A stretch of DNA of 64,000 nucleotides from Dehalococcoidia bacterium. Its GTDB lineage: Bacteria > Chloroflexota > Dehalococcoidia > UBA2979. The DNA is taken from the NCBI GenBank assembly GCA_023228825.1, contig JALOAL010000004.1, forward strand, positions 62,001 to 126,000. Reading direction: 5' to 3'. Numbering within the stretch: position 1 is the first letter of the stretch; every line of letters begins with the position of its first letter. Positions 34,371 through 42,137 of the stretch are shown here, in pieces. The translations under genes were made by a program, and so were the position numbers. The notes under the pieces are model-generated. The model made no database searches and had not been told where the DNA came from. It saw only the letters and a program-made list of their open reading frames with translations.

Positions 34371-35320
34371 CGCAGGCCACCCCGGATACCAAGGACACGA
34401 AGGATACGAAGGACACGCAGGACGCCGGCCGTGCGGGAGCGCCGGACTCCGCCTCCAGTATCTATGACCTCGGCTACCGCCGCTACGAGGGCGAGCGGCT
34501 GGGTCGTCGCCACGCGATCTCCGCGCTGTACGTGGAAAGCCTGCGCGGCGCGTTCGGACTGGGACGCAGCGCCGGTGCGAAGGTGGCGCCGGCCGTGCTC
34601 ATCGGCATCGCGCTGTTCCCGGCGGTGGTGCAGTTGCTGATCGGCGCGCTCGTCCCGGGGGACGCGGAACTGATCCTGGCCTCCGAGTACTACGGCATCA
34701 TCACCTACGTGCTGGCCCTCTACGCCGCCGCCGTGGCGCCGGACATCGCCGGGCGGGACCAGCGGAACCGCTCGCTGACGCTGTATTTCTCGCGCGCCAT
34801 CAGCCGCACGGACTATGCACTTGGCAAACTGGGGGCCATGGTCACGGCCATGCTGATGATCACGCTGCTGCCGCAGGTGCTGCTGTTTGTGGGGAACGCG
34901 CTGTCCACGCAGGACTTTGGCGGCTACCTGGCGGAGGAGTGGGACCTGGTGGCGCCGATCATCGGCTCCGCGGTGCTGGGCTCACTGCTGATCGCCAGCA
35001 TCGGCGTGCTGGTCGCGGCGCAGATGCCGCACCGCGCGTTCGCCACCGTGGGCATCATCGTGGCGTTCATCCTGCCGGTGGTTATCGCTGGCATCATGGT
35101 CAACGAGATCGACACCGCCGCCACGCGCTACGCGATCTTCCTGAGCCCGCTCGACCTGGTCGAGGGCGCCACGGCGTGGATCTTCCGCGTGGAACCGGAC
35201 GCCTTCGCGACGCCGGGGCGGGCCGGGCACGCCCTCTGGCTGTACGCCGTCGCGTCCGTTGCCTGGACGGCCGTCGCCTCCGCGCTCCTCGTGCGACGCT
35301 ACCGGACGGTGCAGGCATGA
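34367..35320 (+). CDS. ABC-2 type permease (pair 1)
   Basis: A 317-residue membrane protein with about six helices; ISRTDYALGKLGAMVTAMLMI is the ABC-2 permease core. The N terminus carries a hydrophilic DTKDTKDTKDTQD stretch coded by 9-bp repeats. ATGA overlaps on both sides couple it to both ATPases. Exported substrate unknown. Confidence 0.88.
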   Translation: MTQATPDTKDTKDTKDTQDAGRAGAPDSASSIYDLGYRRYEGERLGRRHAISALYVESLRGAFGLGRSAGAKVAPAVLIGIALFPAVVQLLIGALVPGDAELILASEYYGIITYVLALYAAAVAPDIAGRDQRNRSLTLYFSRAISRTDYALGKLGAMVTAMLMITLLPQVLLFVGNALSTQDFGGYLAEEWDLVAPIIGSAVLGSLLIASIGVLVAAQMPHRAFATVGIIVAFILPVVIAGIMVNEIDTAATRYAIFLSPLDLVEGATAWIFRVEPDAFATPGRAGHALWLYAVASVAWTAVASALLVRRYRTVQA

Positions 35321-36270
35321 CGGCCGAGGCAACCCGCACGACCACCGCTACTGGCGCAACCCCCACGATCGAGGTGAGCGGCGTCTCACGCTGGTACGGC
35401 AACGTGGTGGCGGTGAACGACATCACCTTCAGCGTGCGGCCCGGCATCACCGGCCTGCTGGGGCCCAACGGCGCCGGCAAGTCCACGCTGCTGCACATGA
35501 TGGCCGGCTTCCTGCGGCCCTCCTCCGGCGAGGTGCGAATGCTGGGCGAGGGCGCCTGGAAGAACGCGGACCTCTACCGGCGGGTGGGGATCGTGCTGGA
35601 GCGTGAGGCGGTGTACGGCGGCCTCACGGGCTACGAGTTCGTCCGCCTCAATGCCCGCCTGCACGGCCTGGACGACGCGGACGCCGCGACGAGGCGCGCG
35701 ATCGACCTCGTGGAGATGGGGCCGGCACAGGACCGGCGCACCGGCGGATACTCGAAGGGCATGAAGCAGCGCGTGAAGGTGGCCGCCGCCATCGTCCACC
35801 AGCCGGACGTGCTGTTGCTGGACGAGCCGTTCAACGGCGCCGACCCGCGCCAGCGTCTGCAGATGATGGAGATGCTACGCGCGATGGCGGCGGAGGGCCG
35901 CACCGTGGTCTTCTCCTCCCACATCCTGGAGGAGATGGAGCGGCTGGGCGACGGCGTGCTGGTGATCGTCGCCGGACGCCTCGCGGCCTCCGGCGACTTC
36001 CGCGCCATCCGCCGCCTGATGACGGACCGCCCCCACGCCTTCTCCGTGGAGTCCACCGACAACCGAGGCCTGGCGCAGGCGCTGGTGGGCGACCCGGCGG
36101 TGAGCGGCGTGCAGTTGGAGAACGGACGGCTCATCGTGCGTTCGGACGACTTCGGACGCTTCACCGTGCAGGCGCCGCGCCTGGCGCAGGAGGTGGGCGT
36201 CAGCATCACCGCCATGGCGCCCATGGACGAGTCGCTGGAGAGCGTCTTCGAATACCTGGTGCAGCGATGA
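35317..36270 (+). CDS. ABC exporter ATPase (pair 2)
   Basis: A 317-residue ATPase: Walker A GPNGAGKST, signature YSKGMKQRVKVAAAI, Walker B VLLLDEPFNGADP, SSHILEEMERL. It begins at the ATGA overlapping the permease stop. Closely similar in layout to the first ATPase, as expected from duplication. The two ATPases may form a heterodimer. Confidence 0.9.
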   Translation: MTAEATRTTTATGATPTIEVSGVSRWYGNVVAVNDITFSVRPGITGLLGPNGAGKSTLLHMMAGFLRPSSGEVRMLGEGAWKNADLYRRVGIVLEREAVYGGLTGYEFVRLNARLHGLDDADAATRRAIDLVEMGPAQDRRTGGYSKGMKQRVKVAAAIVHQPDVLLLDEPFNGADPRQRLQMMEMLRAMAAEGRTVVFSSHILEEMERLGDGVLVIVAGRLAASGDFRAIRRLMTDRPHAFSVESTDNRGLAQALVGDPAVSGVQLENGRLIVRSDDFGRFTVQAPRLAQEVGVSITAMAPMDESLESVFEYLVQR

Positions 36271-37004
36271 CGCGGGTGATCCTGGGCCTGTCGCTCCGCC
36301 AACTCGTCGCGCAGCGTCGTACGCTGCTGCTGGTGCTGCTCGCGGCGCTCCCGGTGGCCCTTGCGGTGCTGTTCCGGGTGACCGGCGGCTCGCTGGAGGA
36401 GAACCCGGACTTCGCGGCCGGCATCATGGCGCACTTCATCGTGGCGCTGGTGCTGCCCCTGACGGCGCTGGTGGTGGGCACCGCGGCGTTGGGCCAGGAA
36501 CTGGAGGACGGGACGATCGTCTACCTGGTGGCGAAACCGCTGCCGCGCTGGCAGGTGGTGCTGGCGAAGATCGGCGCCGCCTGGATCGTGACGGCCACGC
36601 TCATCGCCTCCTCCGTGTTGCTCGTGGGCCTCGTGCTGTTCGTGGGGCAGGAGGGTGCGAGCCAGGTCCCGGCCTTCATGGTGGCGGTGGTGCTGGGGGC
36701 GCTCGGCTATACCGCGCTGTTCGTGGCGCTGAGCATCCGCTTCAGCCGCGCGCTGATCATCGGGCTGGCGTACGTCTTCGTCTGGGAGTCGCTCCTGTCC
36801 CAGTTCATTGCCGGCGTGCGCTTCCTGAGCGTGGGGTCGTACACCGTGAGCATCGCGGACGCCCTGGCGGACTCGCCCTCGCGGCTGGTGGACGGCGCGC
36901 TCAGTGGCGTGAACGCGGCGGTGCTGCTGGCAGCGCTCACCGCGCTCGCCACGTGGTACGCCATGCGCCGCCTGGCCGCGTACCAGATCTCGGAGCGGGT
37001 CTGA
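36267..37004 (+). CDS. ABC-2 type permease (pair 2)
   Basis: A 245-residue membrane protein with six helices; GQELEDGTIVYLVAKPLPRWQ and KIGAAWIVTATL are ABC-2 permease features. Shorter than the first permease. Last gene of the 33405-37004 operon. Confidence 0.88.
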   Translation: MTRVILGLSLRQLVAQRRTLLLVLLAALPVALAVLFRVTGGSLEENPDFAAGIMAHFIVALVLPLTALVVGTAALGQELEDGTIVYLVAKPLPRWQVVLAKIGAAWIVTATLIASSVLLVGLVLFVGQEGASQVPAFMVAVVLGALGYTALFVALSIRFSRALIIGLAYVFVWESLLSQFIAGVRFLSVGSYTVSIADALADSPSRLVDGALSGVNAAVLLAALTALATWYAMRRLAAYQISERV

Positions 37005-37087
37005 GGCCCACCTCGGGGTGGCCAAGGGCACGAGTCCGGAGCGCGGAACGCCTCGCACCGCGGTGACCGAGCGGCCGAGGCGAAGCG

Positions 37088-37132
37088 GCGACTGAGGCGA
37101 CCGAGGCGACCGGGGCGACCGGGGCGACCGAG
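37088..37132. repeat. 5 x 9-bp tandem repeat
   Basis: Five copies of GCGACYGRG lie head to tail after the exporter operon. The flanking 200 bp are GC-skewed low-complexity sequence without a terminator hairpin that I can see. Confidence 0.8.
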
Positions 37133-37209
37133 ACGAATTGCAACGCCTCGTACCCCGCGCAGCGCGTCCCCTGACGCCCGCTCTACGCCCCACCGCCTAC
37201 GGTGCCTCC

Positions 37210-37434
37210 ATGACCGAGCACCTGATCTGCGAGTTCTGTCGTGCCGAGTTCAACGCCCTGGGGGCGTACCAGGAGCACAAGGCGCGCAACCACGCGCAGG
37301 AGGAGGCCGCGCTCCAGCATGTGCTGGACGAACAGTCCGCCGGCTCCTTCCCCGCCAGTGACACCCCCAGCATCACCAACCCCACCGTGCGCACCGGCGA
37401 GGCCTGCAAGTACCCACTCCTGGCCGCACGCTGA
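37210..37434 (+). CDS. Small C2H2 zinc-finger-like protein
   Basis: A 74-residue protein with one C2H2-like finger at the N terminus: CEFCRAEFNALGAYQEHKARNH (in two parts, CEFC and HKARNH). The rest is acidic with SAGSFPASDTPS, a short motif seen in other small bacterial proteins. It could bind nucleic acid or a partner; role unknown. ATG at 37210; upstream in-frame codons come from the repeat region. Confidence 0.7.
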   Translation: MTEHLICEFCRAEFNALGAYQEHKARNHAQEEAALQHVLDEQSAGSFPASDTPSITNPTVRTGEACKYPLLAAR

Positions 37435-37490
37435 CGAGGGCCTTCGCCTGCACGCGCGTCTTCGCCTGACCGCGCGCCGGGCCGTGCACG

Positions 37491-37516
37491 AAAACGCCAC
37501 CCGCGTGGGGTGGCGT
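37491..37516 (-). terminator. Terminator of the CsbD-like gene
   Basis: Stem ACGCCACCC / GGGTGGCGT (37494-37502 with 37508-37516, 5-nt loop), followed on the minus strand by a short T run (37494-37491). It lies 24 bp beyond the CsbD stop. Confidence 0.75.
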
Positions 37517-37539
37517 CCGTCGGCTCGGTGCCGGGGAGG

Positions 37540-37743
37540 CTAGGAGAGTTTCTCCTTCACCTCCTCGATCTTCCCTTCCACCTTGCCCTTTATCTCGTCC
37601 AGTTTGCCCTCGTTGTGCTGGGCCTCGCCCTTGGCCTTCATCTCTTCGTTGTCGGTCGCCTCGCCGATGCCTCGGCGCGCGTCCCCGGCGGCCTGCTTGA
37701 GTTTGCCCTTGGCCTGCTCGGCCTTGCCCTTGTCTTCGGGCAT
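37540..37743 (-). CDS. CsbD-like stress protein
   Basis: A 67-residue, Lys/Glu-rich, all-helical protein: MPEDKGKAEQAKGKLKQAAG, then GKLDEIKGKVEGKIEEVKEKL. This is the CsbD family, usually induced by general stress; molecular role unknown. GGAGG five bases before ATG 37743. It stands alone. Confidence 0.92.
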   Translation of the reverse strand: MPEDKGKAEQAKGKLKQAAGDARRGIGEATDNEEMKAKGEAQHNEGKLDEIKGKVEGKIEEVKEKLS

Positions 37744-38156
37744 GCGATCCTCCTCGATGTGATCTCGGCGCGTCGCGGCGCTGGCGCCTGCGACGGCTTC
37801 GGTGCGGGTCTCTGGTTCACCTCGTAGGTTGCGCGCTGCCCGGCGCTGGAGGGGTAACAGGGAGCGGATGGGCATCTACGTCGCATCTCTGTCCGCGCGC
37901 GCGGCGGGCAGCCTCGGCGGGAGACACCTCCAGGGGTAGACAGGGACGGGGAGCGGCCCTCCACTGTGCTGTGAGGCGTACTGCGCTGCCCGGCGGTGTC
38001 GTCGAGGCGGCAACGACGTCGTCCTCCATATCGTGCATATCGGCCTCATGCTGGGGCTCACATGGCTGGTGGTGCGGGACACGCCCGCCCAGGACAAGGC
38101 GAACTAGCCGTCACGCCTCCGCCGGAGGATGTGGCGATGCCTCGAAAGGAGGCGAC
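37744..38156. other. Spacer between CsbD gene and third exporter pair
   Basis: A 413-bp divergent spacer. A short frame ending at 38107 encodes a hydrophobic stretch (LHIVHIGLMLGLTWLVV) but lacks a usable start and ribosome site. No clear promoter or repeat. Confidence 0.35.
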
Positions 38157-39134
38157 ATGATCGAGGTCAAGGACGTCACGAAGTGGTACGGCCCGACGAA
38201 GGCCGTGGACCGGCTGTCGTTCACCGTGCAGCCGGGCATTGTGACCGGGTTCCTGGGCCCGAACGGGGCCGGGAAGACCACCACCATGCGCATGATCCTG
38301 GGCCTGGACCACCCCTCGTCCGGGTCTGTCACCGTGCACGGCCGCGACTACGCCAGCCTGCCCGCCCCCTTGTTCGAGGTGGGCGCGCTCCTGGACGCGA
38401 AGGCGATCCAGGGCGGGCGTAGCGCCCGGCAGCACCTGACCTGGGTGGCGAAGGCCGGCGGCATCTCGGAGGACCGCGTGGAGCAGGTGCTGGAGGCCGT
38501 GGGCCTGGCGGACGTTGCCAGGCGTAAAGTAGGGGGCTTCTCACTCGGCATGTCGCAGCGCCTCGGCATTGCCACTGCGCTGCTGGGCGACCCGCCGGTC
38601 ATGCTCTTCGACGAGCCGGTGAACGGCCTGGATCCGGAGGGCATCCGCTGGGTGCGGAGGCTGTTCCGGGACCTGGCGCAGGAGGGCCGCACCATCCTCG
38701 TCTCCAGCCACCTGATGAGCGAGATGGAGGAGACGGCCGAGCACGTGATCGTGATCGGCCGCGGCCGCCTGATCGCGGACGCGAGCATCCGTGAGTTCAC
38801 CCAGCGCAACGGGGCCAGCCATGTGCGCGTGGTCTCGCCTCAGTCCGAGGAACTCGCCCCGCTCCTGCGGAGCGCCGGTGGCGCCGTGGCCGCGGACGAC
38901 GGCGCCCTGGTGGTCACGGGCATGGAAGCGCCGCAGGTGGGCCAGATCGCCGCAGAGCACCGCATCGTCCTCCACGAACTCGCGCCCAGACGGGTCAGCC
39001 TGGAGGCCGCCTTCATGGCGCTCACGGAGGACAGCACGCAGTTCCAGGCGGCGGCCCTGGACAGCGAGGCGATCGCGGAGACAGCCCGCGCCCTGGCTGC
39101 CGCCAGCCCAGGCGACGACTCGAAGGGATCCTGA
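38157..39134 (+). CDS. ABC exporter ATPase (pair 3)
   Basis: A 325-residue ATPase: Walker A GPNGAGKTT, signature FSLGMSQRLGIATAL, Walker B VMLFDEPVNGLDP, SSHLMSEMEETAEH. This is the BcrA/NatA-like subfamily of drug and lantibiotic-type exporters. AAAGGAGG precedes ATG 38157. The permease start lies two bases after its stop. Confidence 0.92.
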   Translation: MIEVKDVTKWYGPTKAVDRLSFTVQPGIVTGFLGPNGAGKTTTMRMILGLDHPSSGSVTVHGRDYASLPAPLFEVGALLDAKAIQGGRSARQHLTWVAKAGGISEDRVEQVLEAVGLADVARRKVGGFSLGMSQRLGIATALLGDPPVMLFDEPVNGLDPEGIRWVRRLFRDLAQEGRTILVSSHLMSEMEETAEHVIVIGRGRLIADASIREFTQRNGASHVRVVSPQSEELAPLLRSAGGAVAADDGALVVTGMEAPQVGQIAAEHRIVLHELAPRRVSLEAAFMALTEDSTQFQAAALDSEAIAETARALAAASPGDDSKGS

Positions 39135-39135
39135 G

Positions 39136-39963
39136 ATGACGGCCACCACGCTTCCGGAGGCCCGCGTCGCCGCCCGCTCCGCCCGCTTCAGCGACACGCT
39201 GGCCTCTGAGTGGGCCAAGATCTTCTCGGCCCGTTCCACCTACGTCACGCTCCTGCTCGGCCTCGGCCTGTCGCTGGGCATGACGGCGCTCGTCAGCCTG
39301 GCCGTGGGGAGCACGTTCGAGGAGTGGACCGCGTCCGACCAGGCGACGTTCGAGCCGATCATGTTCTCGCTGGTGGGCATCGTGTTCGGCGGCATCGTCT
39401 ACTCCGTGTTCGGCGTGCTCGTGGGTTCGGCGGAGTACTCCAGCGGCATGATCCGCCTCACCCTGACCGCCACGCCGAAGCGAGGCCGCGTGCTGGCGGC
39501 GAAGGCGCTGCTGGTCACGGTGGTGGTGGGCGTGTTCTCGTTGCTGAGCACGGTGGGCATGTTCTTCCTGGGCCAGGCCATCCTGGGCTCGTACGACATG
39601 CCCACCGCGAGCCTGTCCGACCTGGACGCGCAACGGGCGGTGTTCGGCACCGGGCTCACCGGGGCGTTCTTCCCGCTCATAGGCCTGTCGCTGGCGTTCC
39701 TGCTCAGGAGCACCGCGGGTGCGATCACGGCGGTGCTGGGCGTGCTATGGCTGCCAGAGATCTTCGGCGGCCTGCTCCCCAACTGGTGGCGAGAGAACGT
39801 GCTGAGCCTGCTGCCCGGCCCCGCCCTGGATAGCGCCGTCATTGGCCACATCGTCGACTCGTCCATGTACCCGGACCCCGTGGTGGGCGGGTTGATGGCG
39901 GCCGGCTGGCTCGTCCTGGCCCTTGGCAGCGCCTTCGTGCTGCTCGTGCGTCGAGACGCCTGA
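39136..39963 (+). CDS. ABC-2 type permease (pair 3)
   Basis: A 275-residue permease with six helices. SEWAKIFSARSTYVTLLLGL is the usual opening of ABC-2 permeases that partner BcrA/NatA-like ATPases. Substrate unknown. A terminator follows. Confidence 0.9.
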   Translation: MTATTLPEARVAARSARFSDTLASEWAKIFSARSTYVTLLLGLGLSLGMTALVSLAVGSTFEEWTASDQATFEPIMFSLVGIVFGGIVYSVFGVLVGSAEYSSGMIRLTLTATPKRGRVLAAKALLVTVVVGVFSLLSTVGMFFLGQAILGSYDMPTASLSDLDAQRAVFGTGLTGAFFPLIGLSLAFLLRSTAGAITAVLGVLWLPEIFGGLLPNWWRENVLSLLPGPALDSAVIGHIVDSSMYPDPVVGGLMAAGWLVLALGSAFVLLVRRDA

Positions 39964-39995
39964 CGCGCGCGGAGGCGATGCGAGCGAAACGAAGG

Positions 39996-40015
39996 GGCCC
40001 GCCACCTGGCGGGCC
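39996..40015 (+). terminator. Terminator of exporter pair 3
   Basis: Perfect stem GGCCCGCC / GGCGGGCC (39996-40003 with 40008-40015, 4-nt loop) followed by TCTTCTGTCGTCTT. The stem is the same as the one near typA. Confidence 0.8.
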
Positions 40016-40022
40016 TCTTCTG

Positions 40023-40099
40023 TCGTCTTACTCTCGTCTTACTCTCGTCTTACTCGAGGCGTGGTTACTCGAGGCGTGGTTACTCGAGGTGTGGCGCTC
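40023..40099. repeat. Two adjoining tandem arrays (3 x 11 bp, 3 x 15 bp)
   Basis: TCGTCTTACTC is repeated three times exactly (40023-40055). Then GAGGCGTGGTTACTC is repeated twice exactly, plus one degenerate copy (40056-40099). The arrays fill the gap between convergent genes. Confidence 0.9.
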
Positions 40100-40111
40100 G
40101 AGGGCTGGCGC

Positions 40112-40585
40112 TCAGGCGGGGCCGGGGGCGGCCTCGGTCACGGCGTCAGCGCGGAGGGCGGCGAGTTCCTGCTCCACCGCGCGGAGGTGGCGGCGCGCAT
40201 CCCGGTCGCGCGTGAAGCGCTCGGTGATGTCGCGGGCGTGCGCCAGGGCCCCCACGGCGTTGCCGTCAGCGTCCAGCACAATGCTGAAACTCAACTCCAC
40301 GTAGAAGTCCTCGCCGTTGGCGTGGCGGGCACGGGTGGCCAGCGCCTGGCCCACGTACTTCGTCTTGCGCTCCGTCAGGGCGCGCTCGAAGCCGCGGTCA
40401 TGGGCCTCCCGGAACTGTTCCGGGATGATCACGTAGAGGCCGCCGCCCAGCACGTCGGCGGCCTTGTGGCCGAACACCCGCTCCGCAGCCGGGTTCCAGT
40501 ACCGCACCAGGCCCTCCCGGTCCGCGAAGATGATCGCGTCCGGCGCCTGCTCCAGCAGCGTGTGCGCATCCCATCCGGTGGTCAT
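40112..40585 (-). CDS. Stand-alone PAS-domain protein
   Basis: A 157-residue single PAS domain: LLEQAPDAIIFADREGLVRYWN at the N terminus, VFGHKAADVLGG, FSIVLDADGNAVGALAHARDI. A short coiled-coil helix (RDARRHLRAVEQELAAL) follows, with no output domain. It probably signals by partner contact. GGAGGGG precedes ATG 40585. Nearby kinases could be partners. Confidence 0.88.
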   Translation of the reverse strand: MTTGWDAHTLLEQAPDAIIFADREGLVRYWNPAAERVFGHKAADVLGGGLYVIIPEQFREAHDRGFERALTERKTKYVGQALATRARHANGEDFYVELSFSIVLDADGNAVGALAHARDITERFTRDRDARRHLRAVEQELAALRADAVTEAAPGPA

Positions 40586-40907
40586 GGCATCCCCTCCTCG
40601 CGCTGCGGCATTCGGGGCACCCGCCGATCGGAGGCCGGTGCAACACGCCACCGGATCGTCTCCCGTCCCGACGCAAGGACGCAGCGACTTTTGTTGGAAC
40701 GCAGCGTCCCTGCGCGCACGCTACGGTAACGGTGCGACGAAAGACGCTGCACTCGGCCGTGCGACGCCGCACCGTGGGGTGGCGCCCGCACCCATGCGCG
40801 CCTGACCTCGGATGTCTCGAGGGGCGCGTGACTTCCCGGCGGGCCGGGGTGACGGGGCCCGCGCGCCCGGCTACCGTCCCAGTGCAGGCAGCGCAGGAGG
40901 TTCTCTC
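40586..40907. other. Divergent spacer between PAS and universal stress genes
   Basis: A 322-bp spacer. GGACGC (40677-40682) pairs with GCGTCC (40704-40709) around GACTTTTGTTG (40686-40696). Almost the same motif, GACTTTTGTCG, lies at 45243-45253 upstream of the oxidase gene. No further gene. Confidence 0.4.
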
Positions 40908-41408
40908 ATGTTCAAGCACATCGTGGTGACGCTGGACGGATCGTCCTACGGAGAGCGCGTGCTGCCGTACGTCGCGGACCTCGCAGACCTCGGACAGGCG
41001 CACGTGACCCTGCTCACGGTGATCGCCACGGACGCGCCGCCGCCGGGCGCCGAGGGGGACGAGGCGAGCAGCGCACCGCCCCGCCACAGCAAGGCCTACG
41101 AGGCGTATCTGGACAAGCACGCCGAGGGCCTCCGGGGGGCGGGCGTGCAGAACGTGGCAGTGGAGGTGCGTGCGGGCTCCGCAGCGCGCACCATTGCGGA
41201 CGCCGCGCGCGAGTTGGGCGCGGACCTCATCGCCATGAGCACGCAGGGCCTGGGTGCGGAGACGGAGCAGGGCCTGGGCGGCGTGGCGTCCAAGGTGCTG
41301 ATGCTGGCGCCGTGCCCGGTGTTCATGGTGCGCATCCAGAGACCGGAGCCCGCCAGGAACCCGGCCGAAGAACGCTGGCAGGCCGAGGGCGGCGCCAACG
41401 TCGGGTAG
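40908..41408 (+). CDS. Universal stress protein (UspA family)
   Basis: A 166-residue protein: FKHIVVTLDGSSYGERVLPY opens the fold, and STQGLGAETEQGLGGVASKVL-type ATP-binding loop (GLGGVASKVLMLAPCPVFMV) closes it. ATP-binding Usp proteins respond to starvation, oxidative and respiratory stress. GCAGGAGG precedes ATG 40908. Confidence 0.92.
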   Translation: MFKHIVVTLDGSSYGERVLPYVADLADLGQAHVTLLTVIATDAPPPGAEGDEASSAPPRHSKAYEAYLDKHAEGLRGAGVQNVAVEVRAGSAARTIADAARELGADLIAMSTQGLGAETEQGLGGVASKVLMLAPCPVFMVRIQRPEPARNPAEERWQAEGGANVG

Positions 41409-41549
41409 CCCTCCGCGCGACTCCGGGTGATATTCACGCGTTATTCATGAAGCGCGTGACCGTGCCCATCCGTGGTTTCGATACGCTCGAACTGGCAGCA
41501 ACTGCTGTCTGTTTTATGGACGGCAAAAACGCCCATATATCGGCCTCTT

Positions 41550-41564
41550 CGCCCCGATGGGGCG
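41550..41564. other. Small hairpin upstream of GreA-like gene
   Basis: CGCCCC-GAT-GGGGCG at 41550-41564 follows an AT-rich run (41507-41540) in the 206-bp spacer. It could be a leader element or promoter-associated structure; no match to a known riboswitch was seen. Confidence 0.3.
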
Positions 41565-41614
41565 AGGCGCCAGGGCGTGGGCCGTCCATGCGTACCACCG
41601 GGAGGAGGACGACC

Positions 41615-42091
41615 ATGTCCATGCAATCGAGCGAGATCCGCCGCGAGTCGAGCACTCCCACGCTCGACGTCCCCATGCAGGCCCAGGTCTACGCCCGTCT
41701 GCGCAACCGCCTCCGCGAAGTGGAGACGCTCCTGGAGCAGTCCCGCGCCGACCGCCTGGACGAGAACGGCGAGCCGAGGCATGTAGCCGAGCGGGCCGTG
41801 CTGGAGTCGCAGGCCGCCAGCCTTCGGGCGATCTCGAAGGCGGCGCAGGTTGTGCCCATTGGCGCACACGCCATCATCGGCAGCACAGTGCACGTGAGTT
41901 CCGCAGAAGGCGCCGCCGTGGAGCGCTACGAGATCGTGATCCCCACGGAGGCGGATCCCGCCACCCGCAAGGTGTCCTTCGACTCCCCGATTGGCGCGGC
42001 GCTGCTGGGCCGGGCGGTGGGCGACACGGCCGTGGTCTCCACGCCTCGTGGAGACCGCCACCTCCGCGTTATGGTGATCCAACACGACTAA
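41615..42091 (+). CDS. GreA/GreB-like transcript cleavage factor or RNAP-binding relative
   Basis: A 158-residue protein: N-terminal coiled coil (ARLRNRLREVETLLEQSRADR) and C-terminal FKBP-like domain (IGSTVHVSSAEGAAVERYEIV, SFDSPIGAALLGRAVGDTAVV). The SPIGxALLGxxxGD pattern is that of GreA. The coiled-coil tip lacks the clear acidic DD pair (reads NGEPRHV), so cleavage activity is doubtful; a regulatory Gre-factor homologue is more likely. GGAGGAGG precedes ATG 41615. Confidence 0.85.
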   Translation: MSMQSSEIRRESSTPTLDVPMQAQVYARLRNRLREVETLLEQSRADRLDENGEPRHVAERAVLESQAASLRAISKAAQVVPIGAHAIIGSTVHVSSAEGAAVERYEIVIPTEADPATRKVSFDSPIGAALLGRAVGDTAVVSTPRGDRHLRVMVIQHD

Positions 42092-42137
42092 TCGCCGGCG
42101 CCGGGCTGGCCGGTAGCCGGCGGCGAGAGACGTTGCG

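Noticed and set aside
37965..38107. Possible small membrane peptide before the third exporter ATPase
   Set aside because: Hydrophobic stretch is short, no ATG/GTG with ribosome site, and upstream codons are Arg/Cys-rich.
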